64,000 nucleotides of DNA from Pseudomonas haemolytica (GTDB taxonomy: Bacteria > Pseudomonadota > Gammaproteobacteria > Pseudomonadales > Pseudomonadaceae): positions 434,001 to 498,000 of the forward strand of contig NZ_VOIW01000002.1 in NCBI RefSeq assembly GCF_009659625.1, read 5' to 3'. A model generated the notes under the pieces. It did no database searches and was not told where the DNA came from. It saw nothing but the letters and a program-made list of their open reading frames with translations. A program made the position numbers and the translations under genes. Of the stretch, positions 17,317-25,349 are shown in pieces. Each line of letters starts with the position of its first letter. Position 1 is the first letter of the stretch.

Positions 17317-20300
17317 ATGAACACCAACAACATCAAACGCTACGCCCCCAAGGCACGCACCGCCTTCATTTCCGCAATGACCAAGCGCGCAGCGCTGTTT
17401 GGCATCCGCGAATCCAGCATGGGCATCGAACCGCTGGAACAGAAAGGAGATCTAGCCCTAATCGGCGATCGGCCTTTCCCGGCAAGCATAATTCGCCCCC
17501 GTGCCGCGCTGGTGAAAAAGGTCGAACAGATAGGCTTTGCCCAGGCCATGGAGCAGGCTGCCTACAGTTGGTTCAACCGCCTCTGCGCCATCCGCTACAT
17601 GGAGCTCAAGGGCTACCTCGATCACGGTCGCCGCGTGCTCAGCCACCCGGATCAACCGGGTAGTTTTCAGATTCTCGACGACTGCCTGGATATCGATCTG
17701 GAAGGCCTCGACAAGCAGCGTATCGCCGAGCTAAAGCTGGACGGCACCAAGGACGAAGAGCTGTACCGCGAGCTGCTGCTAGCCCAGTGTCATGCTTTGC
17801 ACCAGGCCATGCCCTTCCTGTTCGAGGCCATCGACGACGCCACCGAGCTGCTGCTGCCGGACAACCTTACCAAGACTGACTCGCTGATCCGCGAGCTGGT
17901 CGACGCTATCCCTGAGGAAGACTGGCAGGATGTCGAGATCATTGGCTGGCTCTACCAGTTCTACATCTCCGAGAAGAAAGATCAGGTCATCGGTAAGGTG
18001 GTTAAGAGCGAGGACATTCCCGCTGCCACCCAGCTGTTCACCCCCAACTGGATCGTCCAGTATCTGGTGCAGAACTCCGTAGGCCGCAAGTGGCTGCAGA
18101 CGTATCCTGATTCGCGGCTCAAGACCACAATGCCCTACTACATCGAGCCCGCAGAGCAGACGCCAGAGGTGAAAGCCCAGCTAGGTGCAATAACGCCAGA
18201 CAGTATCGACCCGTTGACCATCAAGGTACTCGACCCCGCTTGCGGCTCCGGCCATATCCTGGTCGAGGCCTACAAGGTGCTCAAGGAGATCTACACCGAG
18301 CGCGGTCACCGCAGCCGAGATATTCCGCAGCTGATTCTGGAGCACAATCTGTTCGGCCTCGACATCGATGACCGCGCCGGCCAACTTGCCGGCTTCGCGC
18401 TGATGATGTTGGCCCGCGAGGATGACCGCCGCATCTTTGGTCGTGAGATCAAGCTCAATGTGCTGTCTCTACAGGAAAGTGTCCATCTGGACTTCGCCGC
18501 GCTTTGGAATGCACTCAACCTTACCAGCGACTGGCAGCATGGCCGATCGCTGAGCCTGTTCGACAGCGAGCAGAGCGATCTAAGCGCCGCACAGGCCGAC
18601 AACCGCTACCGTCTGCTGAAAGACACTCTGGCCCGCTTCAGTCAGGCTAAGACCTTCGGCTCGCTGATCGAGGTGCCGGCTGGGGATGCCGAGCCGCTGA
18701 GTGAGCTATTGGAGCAGTTGCGTCAACTGGTCCGTGACGGCGATGTGATGCAGAAGCCGGCAGCAGAGCAGTTGATTCCCTATATGCAACAGGCTTGGGT
18801 ATTGGCGCAACGCTATGATGCCGTCGTGGCGAATCCGCCATATATGGGCAGTAAGGGCATGAATGCCGAGCTAAAAGCGTTTACCACTAAAGCTTATCCC
18901 AATAGCAAGTCGGATATGTTCGCCATCTTCATGGAGCATGCTTTCAGCCTGCTCAACGAAAATGGGTTCAACGCTCAGGTCAATATGCAGTCATGGATGT
19001 TCCTTTCCAGCTACGAGAAGCTGCGTGAATGGCTACTGGAGTCCAAGACCTTTATTACAATGGCTCATCTAGGGGCGCGAGCATTCGGGCAGATATCTGG
19101 TGAAGTCGTACAGACAACTGCTTGGGTGATTGGCAAGCAGCATGTGACACATTACCAACCTGTATTTTTTCGCTTGATCGATGGCAATGAAGAAGAAAAA
19201 CAGCAGGCATTGCTAAGTCACTCAAATAAATTTTACAACACACAGCAGGATGGTTTTAAAAAAATTCCAGGTAGTCCGATTGCGTATTGGGTAAGCAAAG
19301 AGGAATTTCGTTGCTTCGAGGATTACCCAAGACTTTCGGAGTTTGCAACCTCATCTAATGGTATACAAACGGGGAACAATGATATCTATGTTAGATTTTG
19401 GGCTGAAGTTTCCACTCTAAACATTAATAAGAAATGGTTTCCATACAACAAAGGGGGACGCTTCAGGAAGTGGTATGGCAACTATGATTACTTGGTTAAC
19501 TGGGAAGGCAATGGTCAAAAAATAAAATCGGAAAAAAACCATTGTGCTAGAGGTGAAGAGTTTTACAAAAAAGAAGGGATTACTTGGTCGGACGTTACGT
19601 CTGGAAAGCTTTCAGGAAGGCTCTTGCCTGAGGGTTTTTTGTTTGACGCATCAGGTCCTTCGGCGTTCTTCACAGATAGGCTACACGCTCTGTGCGGATT
19701 GGCTCTTATGAATACCAGCCATGCTAATGGTTGGTCAAAAATCCTCAATCCCACTCTGCATTTTCAGTCCGGTGATTTTAGGAAACTACCTCTCTCTCCT
19801 GAATTTGTTTCGAGTAAAACAGAAAACCTTGCACTGCAAGCTATAGAAAAAACCAAGAATGACTGGGATTCTTTCGAAACATCTTGGGATTTCAAGAGGT
19901 CCCCACTAGTTGGCTATCAATTAGCGATCACAGACATCATGAGCTCATACTTAAGTGCTCGCAAGGAATGGGAGACTTCAACGCTATCGGTCAAGTCAAT
20001 AGAAATCGAGAACGCCACAAATTTTGTCGAGGTTTATGGGTTGAGCCAAGAGGATTTTTCAGAAATTTCTATTGAGGAAATAACCTTAGATTGCAACCCA
20101 AAATATCGTTATGGGGGTAGTTCCACGGACGAAGAGCTTGAGGCAAGGCTTCAATCCGACACCTTGACCGAGCTAATCAGCTACGTCATCGGCTGCATTA
20201 TGGGTCGTTACTCCCTCGATCAGGAGGGACTCGTTTACGCCCGTGCCAGTAACCAAGGCTTTGCCGAACTGGTCGCTGAGGGTACCTATAAAACCTTCCC

Positions 20301-20931
20301 CGCCGACAGTGACGGTATCCTGCCCCTGACCGATCAGGAATGGTTCGCCGATGACGCCTCCAACCGCTTCCGCGAGTTCGTACGCACCGTTTGGGATGAG
20401 GAATACCTACAGGAAAACCTCGACTTTGTCGCTGAAAGCCTCTGCCTCTACGCCATCAAGCCCAAGCGTGGCGAGTCGGCGCTGGACACCATCCGCCGCT
20501 ACCTGAGCACCCAGTTCTTCAAGGACCACCTCAAGGCCTACAAGAAGCGCCCCATCTACTGGCTGTTCAGCTCCGGTAAGCACAAAGCCTTCGAGTGCTT
20601 GGTCTACCTGCACCGCTACAACGAAGGCACCCTGGCACGCATGCGTACAGAGTACGTCATTCCCCTCACCGCCAAGCTCAATACCTACGCAAACAAGCTA
20701 GCCACGGACATCGAAAACGAAACCGTCACGTCCGAGAAAAAGCGCCTGGAAAAAGAGCTCGCCACCCTGCACAACCAACAAGCCGAGCTCGCCACCTTCG
20801 ACGAAAAACTTCGCCACCACGCCGACCAGCGAATTAGCCTGGATCTAGATGAGGGCGTGAAGGTGAACTACAGCAAGTTTGGAGATTTGTTGGCTGAGGT
20901 TAAGGCTGTAACTGGCGACAAGGGCGACTGA
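17317..20931 (+). CDS. pglX: PglX, BREX adenine methyltransferase
   Basis: A 1204-aa N6-adenine DNA methyltransferase that marks host DNA for self-recognition and takes part in defence. SAM-binding motif I is LDPACGSGHILVEAY (~304) and the catalytic motif IV is VVANPPYMGSKG (~502). The C-terminal half holds the target recognition region. DNA from about 19140 to 20110 (residues ~608-931) is much richer in A and T than the flanks, as expected if the recognition domain has been exchanged. It starts 79 bp after brxC and is followed 22 bp later by the NERD-helicase gene instead of pglZ. Confidence 0.96.
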   Translation: MNTNNIKRYAPKARTAFISAMTKRAALFGIRESSMGIEPLEQKGDLALIGDRPFPASIIRPRAALVKKVEQIGFAQAMEQAAYSWFNRLCAIRYMELKGYLDHGRRVLSHPDQPGSFQILDDCLDIDLEGLDKQRIAELKLDGTKDEELYRELLLAQCHALHQAMPFLFEAIDDATELLLPDNLTKTDSLIRELVDAIPEEDWQDVEIIGWLYQFYISEKKDQVIGKVVKSEDIPAATQLFTPNWIVQYLVQNSVGRKWLQTYPDSRLKTTMPYYIEPAEQTPEVKAQLGAITPDSIDPLTIKVLDPACGSGHILVEAYKVLKEIYTERGHRSRDIPQLILEHNLFGLDIDDRAGQLAGFALMMLAREDDRRIFGREIKLNVLSLQESVHLDFAALWNALNLTSDWQHGRSLSLFDSEQSDLSAAQADNRYRLLKDTLARFSQAKTFGSLIEVPAGDAEPLSELLEQLRQLVRDGDVMQKPAAEQLIPYMQQAWVLAQRYDAVVANPPYMGSKGMNAELKAFTTKAYPNSKSDMFAIFMEHAFSLLNENGFNAQVNMQSWMFLSSYEKLREWLLESKTFITMAHLGARAFGQISGEVVQTTAWVIGKQHVTHYQPVFFRLIDGNEEEKQQALLSHSNKFYNTQQDGFKKIPGSPIAYWVSKEEFRCFEDYPRLSEFATSSNGIQTGNNDIYVRFWAEVSTLNINKKWFPYNKGGRFRKWYGNYDYLVNWEGNGQKIKSEKNHCARGEEFYKKEGITWSDVTSGKLSGRLLPEGFLFDASGPSAFFTDRLHALCGLALMNTSHANGWSKILNPTLHFQSGDFRKLPLSPEFVSSKTENLALQAIEKTKNDWDSFETSWDFKRSPLVGYQLAITDIMSSYLSARKEWETSTLSVKSIEIENATNFVEVYGLSQEDFSEISIEEITLDCNPKYRYGGSSTDEELEARLQSDTLTELISYVIGCIMGRYSLDQEGLVYARASNQGFAELVAEGTYKTFPADSDGILPLTDQEWFADDASNRFREFVRTVWDEEYLQENLDFVAESLCLYAIKPKRGESALDTIRRYLSTQFFKDHLKAYKKRPIYWLFSSGKHKAFECLVYLHRYNEGTLARMRTEYVIPLTAKLNTYANKLATDIENETVTSEKKRLEKELATLHNQQAELATFDEKLRHHADQRISLDLDEGVKVNYSKFGDLLAEVKAVTGDKGD

Positions 20932-20953
20932 GCATCCGCATGGAGCATTACCT

Positions 20954-23719
20954 ATGGCACTGAAAGCATTCCGCGGCACACCCTTCGAGCATACGCACGA
21001 GAATCGAGCCTTCAACGAGCTGTTTGATTTGCTCGACGAACACTGTTCGGTTTCTGGACAGGACTGGTACCTGCTGGGCAATTTCTATGTGGGCAGCCGT
21101 GAACTGGATGCCATGGTGATCAAGCCGAACGCGGTGATCATCCTCGACTTCAAGGAGTTCAGTGGAAAATTACAGTTTTCCGAAGATGGCCCTTGGTTGA
21201 TTGAGGATGAGGAAACGGGGAGCAACGTCCAAGTAAAGGGCGGTGCCAGCGTCAATCCGCTGCGCCAGTTACGTATCAACAAAGGGGCCATGCTTGATTT
21301 TTTGAGCCGAAACTTTACCAATCTGAACGCGACCTGCAACTGGCGGCATGCCGCTGCGTTGGTAGCCTTTCAGGGCCCGATTGAATTCGATCAACGCCAG
21401 TTGCCCGGCTCGATAAAGCCTTGGTTCCATATCAGCGATATGGCCAGGATCGTTCGCGATCTGGACGCCATCGTCAGCCGGGAGATCTTTCTATCGCGCG
21501 AAAACATGGAGCGCCTCACTGCTCAGCTGGGAATTGATCCTTTTGTTCCGGCAGGCGCTCCCAAACTCAATCGACTGAGTGGACGGGCGGCCTCGCGACC
21601 TGACGGAAGCAGATTGACTCAGCAGCAGAGTCAGGCACTGGGCAAGTTCTCGACATGGCTGAAATCTGGCAGCGGCGTATTTCGTCTCGCCGGCATGGCA
21701 TCGACCGGCAAGCGCTTCCTGTTTCCCCTACTCGTGGATGCATTGAAAGCGAGTGGCTCCGAACTGATTTTGTTAACTCCCAGCGCACGTATTTCTTCGA
21801 CTTATCACCACACTGCTGCAGAACCTGTCTCGATCTATACATGGTTGTACAGCTTGCAGCCCAGTCGCTTTGAGACGAAAGATGGCCGCAAAGTGGGTAT
21901 TCACGAAGTAAAATCGGATCTTAACTTAGACGGCAAGATACCCGTATTGGTTGATGCCCACCTGCTGAGTGACGAGGAGTTTGATGCAAGTGAACGACGC
22001 TATGGCTCCGGGCGGCTGATTCACGATTTTCTCTCGGTGATTGCAAAGCACAAAACGCCCTTTGTGGTTATCGGCGATCCCTATCAGATGCCAAGGGGAT
22101 CCGTACAACGGTCCTTGATCAGTGGCGAGATGCTTGAGCAGTTAGGGCTCGGCGTTGTGAATCACCGCTTAACCGATCAAATCCTAGACGATGAGGATGA
22201 TGCGCTAAGCAAGCTCCAGGCACATCTGGTGGATAGTCTGGACAAAGATCGCTTTAACAAGTTACCGCGCTGTTCCGGCCTGCGGCTTGAAGTTCTCAGG
22301 AATGCAAAGTCTCGAACCTGGGTACCGGACACGTCTAATGTCCGGGCAGAATCCATGCTGGTTTGCAGCACTCATGAGCAAGCTGCAAAAATAAATGGTG
22401 CAGTGAAAACTCAAATTCTTGGCCATGCCAATCCGACTAAACTGGCAATGGGTGATCGGATTGACTTCCATAACCGCACTCCGATCCTGGCCCTTGAGTC
22501 AGATAAACCCAATCAAAGTGCGGTGCCTTGGATCCGCTCCGGCGAGATTGGCCTTGTCGACTTTGTTGAAGACACAATGGAAACCCACCTGATTCAACTT
22601 CGTGGGCGCGAAGAGAAAATCAGCCTTCATTTCCAGCGCGCCAGATGCCGAATTCCAAGCTTTGGAGAGGTGGAGTTCCGTTATTTTGTCGATTACTTTG
22701 AAGCTGAACGACCTGACATAACTGGCGACCAGTATCTCGCGCTTCAAGTACTGGCTAGGCAGCTTGCCAAACCAGTGCTTGAGCTGCGTAAGAAACAACT
22801 ACCGGACAAGAGTGATCCCCTTTACAAGCAAGCAAGGGCGGAATACGACAGGTTTGAGTATCAGATTTTGCAAACACAAGGGTATCTGTCTGCCGCGCAG
22901 ATCCGTCCGGCCCATGCATTAACCGTGCATCGCGCTCAGGGACGTCACTGGCCAAGTGTCTGGGTTAATGCCTCACGCAGCGCCTCCAGTGAAAAGCCCA
23001 ATAACTCGGACTACTTCCGCTGGCTGTATACCGCCTCGGTCTGTGCATACGAGATGCTCACGATCCGTCAGATGCCATTTCTAAGCACTCTGAGCAATGC
23101 CGCCGTAAGCCGTGCTCATGACGTGAAGATCGGCAGTTTTGCGCTTAAGCGTGGCTTGTTTTATGACGTGACTCGCCAACCCACCGAGCAGGAAGCCTCG
23201 ATGGTTATGCCGATGGGCTTTAACGAGTTGACGCTGCGACCCCTGCTTCTTGAGTTAAGCGAGCGGCTTGAAGGTTCGGACTGGGGCCTTGACGATTGGC
23301 GTGAGCACAGCTACCAGGTCGTCATCACGCTTACCAGCAAAACAAACGCCACGAGCATTAAAGTTAGGCTACATTACGACAAAAAACTTGCCATTACCAA
23401 CGTGGTTTATCTCGACGGTAGCGAGACTGAACAGCAAGCCATTCAAAGGTTTCTGACTAAGCCTTACCAGCCGCAAAGTGCGGCCTTGGCTGAAGCAGTC
23501 GAGACCCTTGAGGAGCTCTTGGCTGAGCATGGCTTTTTCATATTCGAGGCTTCGGAGACCAGCTACCGAGTGCAGTTAATGCTTGCAGCGGATAACGAGG
23601 GCGTTGAAATTCAAGTCAATGCCGACAAGGAAGGAATGATCAGCTCGATTCGGATAATGAAAGCATCATCAGAGAACATCGCCCAAAAGCTGGAGAAAGC
23701 TTTGGCGGTGCAATCATGA
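20954..23719 (+). CDS. NERD nuclease fused to a degenerate SF1 helicase, inserted in BREX
   Basis: A 921-aa protein not part of canonical BREX. Residues ~10-130 are a NERD (nuclease-related) domain with a PD-(D/E)XK-like site: Asp52 in RELDAMVI and Asp65-x-Lys67 in ILDFKEF. From ~225 a superfamily I helicase body follows: P-loop LAGMASTGKRFLF (~246-253), LVDAHLL (~332), GDPYQMP (~373) and VHRAQGRHWPSVWVNA (~656). Two key positions look altered: the Thr/Ser after the P-loop Lys is Arg, and the Walker B Glu seems missing (VDAH rather than VDEA). The last ~170 residues form an extra domain. It is 22 bp from pglX and overlaps the next gene by 4 bp (ATGA). A nucleic-acid cutting or sensing defence role is inference from domains and place. 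Confidence 0.8.
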   Translation: MALKAFRGTPFEHTHENRAFNELFDLLDEHCSVSGQDWYLLGNFYVGSRELDAMVIKPNAVIILDFKEFSGKLQFSEDGPWLIEDEETGSNVQVKGGASVNPLRQLRINKGAMLDFLSRNFTNLNATCNWRHAAALVAFQGPIEFDQRQLPGSIKPWFHISDMARIVRDLDAIVSREIFLSRENMERLTAQLGIDPFVPAGAPKLNRLSGRAASRPDGSRLTQQQSQALGKFSTWLKSGSGVFRLAGMASTGKRFLFPLLVDALKASGSELILLTPSARISSTYHHTAAEPVSIYTWLYSLQPSRFETKDGRKVGIHEVKSDLNLDGKIPVLVDAHLLSDEEFDASERRYGSGRLIHDFLSVIAKHKTPFVVIGDPYQMPRGSVQRSLISGEMLEQLGLGVVNHRLTDQILDDEDDALSKLQAHLVDSLDKDRFNKLPRCSGLRLEVLRNAKSRTWVPDTSNVRAESMLVCSTHEQAAKINGAVKTQILGHANPTKLAMGDRIDFHNRTPILALESDKPNQSAVPWIRSGEIGLVDFVEDTMETHLIQLRGREEKISLHFQRARCRIPSFGEVEFRYFVDYFEAERPDITGDQYLALQVLARQLAKPVLELRKKQLPDKSDPLYKQARAEYDRFEYQILQTQGYLSAAQIRPAHALTVHRAQGRHWPSVWVNASRSASSEKPNNSDYFRWLYTASVCAYEMLTIRQMPFLSTLSNAAVSRAHDVKIGSFALKRGLFYDVTRQPTEQEASMVMPMGFNELTLRPLLLELSERLEGSDWGLDDWREHSYQVVITLTSKTNATSIKVRLHYDKKLAITNVVYLDGSETEQQAIQRFLTKPYQPQSAALAEAVETLEELLAEHGFFIFEASETSYRVQLMLAADNEGVEIQVNADKEGMISSIRIMKASSENIAQKLEKALAVQS

Positions 23720-25161
23720 GCATCTTTGATGAAATCCGCGATCACAAATCGCGCGCAGACTTTGAAGGTGCATGGCAAGTAGGCTACCCGACATTCGAGC
23801 AAGACGCTGGAAACACATTCCTGCAGACGTCCTTATTCTGGGTCATTTATGCGGAGCTGAAAAAGCTACTTGAGCCTTTCAAAACACGTGATAACAAAAC
23901 GCCTCATCCCAATGAGCAACGGCTAATTGATCTTTGGGCCTCACGTATTCTCTTGCTTCAGTTAGAGCTGCCTAACGAGCTAATTGACTATCGCCTGTGG
24001 AGTCTTTTCCGCGAGACTGGAAAGTTCTGCGACCCAATCTGTCTTTTCATTCTGCAACGCGGCAGTTCCCTGTTTAGCCCTGACGATCACAATCCATTTA
24101 GTACCGATAAAGGAGAGTCTCCTAGTGTTGTGCTGCGACTGGCACGCATGGTGGCCGTAAATTACCTGCACAAAGGCCTAGACAGTCCCCTTCCTGTAAG
24201 TCGAGTCGTCGCATTTTTAAAGTACGCCTTGGATAAAGCGGAAGACTCACCGCAAGGGAAAATATGGCTTGAATACGATAAAGCCAGGATTTTTGTAACT
24301 GCCGGTGACATCGTGAGGGCACGAGACGCCTATCTGTCTGTGCTTAGAAACAAGCGCGGCGAATCCTGGGCATGGTTTGGCTTGGCCAAAACCTATGAAA
24401 ACGAACCGGAAAAAGCTATTTGCCTAGTTTCTTTCGGCTTAACCTGCGCTCACGACCCCAAGTTCAGCATACCAGGACTGGTGCGACTGGCGGAGTTACT
24501 TGCCCAGACAGGCGTGTATGATTACGCCTCAAAGGCACTGATAAAACTGACAAAAATCTACAGCGATAATGGCTGGGCGCTTAAAGACAGCATCGTTGAG
24601 CTTACGTCATCTGCATGGTTTGACGCATCGCTGGATACCAGTGATCTTGATGCTCATGTAGAGGAACTCGCAATAGGTGCCAACAAGTACGCCATGGCCA
24701 AACCAACCTACTTGTCAGGTGTACTTCTTTCAGTACACGAGTCAGGTAAAGGCGCCACGATTTATATCCACAGAGATCTTAAATTTTCTGCGCGAAAGGC
24801 TGTATTCGAAAATCGAAAAATCCCTAAGCCTGGAACTCTTGTGAAGATCTTTTGCGACATGGGCTCTGAGAGACAGGATGTCGTTTCGGTTGAGAACATA
24901 CAGGTGATTGAGACTCAGGATATCCGTTCATTCAAAGGAAGCTTGAAAGTAAGCGAAAAAGGATTTGGCTTTGTAAATGGCGACATTTTTGTCCCGCCAG
25001 GTCTGGTTGAAGGCGTACAGCGGGACGCCGAGGTTGCCGGCGCAGCCGTTATGTCTTTTGACAAAACCAAGAGCAAATACGGCTGGAAAGCTATTACCCT
25101 GTTTAAAGAAGTCGGCTCACCAAACTCAGCCAAACTCGGACAATTGCAGGGCCAGCCATGA
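23716..25161 (+). CDS. TPR protein with C-terminal RNase R/cold-shock-like OB fold
   Basis: A 481-aa protein translated by overlap with the NERD-helicase gene. Residues ~1-300 are helical, with TPR-like hairpins (for example ARIFVTAGDIVRARDAYLSV at ~195 and SWAWFGLAKTYENEPEKAI at ~220). The end (~330-470) contains two beta-rich segments; the last, SEKGFGFVNGDIFVPPGL, carries the GFGFV...DIFVPP signature of cold-shock/S1-like OB folds as in RNase R and RNase II, so it may bind single-stranded RNA or DNA. No catalytic RNase domain follows. Together with the nuclease-helicase it looks like the scaffold or sensor of a two-protein module. Function is unproven. Confidence 0.7.
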   Translation: MSIFDEIRDHKSRADFEGAWQVGYPTFEQDAGNTFLQTSLFWVIYAELKKLLEPFKTRDNKTPHPNEQRLIDLWASRILLLQLELPNELIDYRLWSLFRETGKFCDPICLFILQRGSSLFSPDDHNPFSTDKGESPSVVLRLARMVAVNYLHKGLDSPLPVSRVVAFLKYALDKAEDSPQGKIWLEYDKARIFVTAGDIVRARDAYLSVLRNKRGESWAWFGLAKTYENEPEKAICLVSFGLTCAHDPKFSIPGLVRLAELLAQTGVYDYASKALIKLTKIYSDNGWALKDSIVELTSSAWFDASLDTSDLDAHVEELAIGANKYAMAKPTYLSGVLLSVHESGKGATIYIHRDLKFSARKAVFENRKIPKPGTLVKIFCDMGSERQDVVSVENIQVIETQDIRSFKGSLKVSEKGFGFVNGDIFVPPGLVEGVQRDAEVAGAAVMSFDKTKSKYGWKAITLFKEVGSPNSAKLGQLQGQP

Positions 25162-25345
25162 ATTACAACTACGGCGACAATCTTGGCTCTGCCAAAATTA
25201 AACCTCCGGATGTTTCAAGGAATACATCTACGCTGAAAAAAACGTACATATTGATGAATTCCGGGCCGTCAGGGATGCATTGTTGTCTTACGATGACATG
25301 TCCCACGCTGACCTCTCGTTTCCAGTTTCAGGCTTAGGCGAATAA
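25158..25345 (+). pseudogene. Frameshifted small ORF between the insert and pglZ
   Basis: The ATG at 25158 overlaps the previous stop as ATGA and opens MNYNYGDNLGSAKIKPP, but this frame then becomes unconvincing and stops at 25337. Another frame, open from about 25207, reads as a plausible acidic protein end (KEYIYAEKNVHIDEFRAVRD then LLSYDDMSHADLS) and stops at 25345, 4 bp before pglZ. The 188-bp span is one base off a multiple of three, so a single-base deletion fits. The original product would be about 62 aa. It may be a decayed third gene of the insert, a sequencing error or a recoded gene. Confidence 0.5.
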
Positions 25346-25349
25346 GTGC

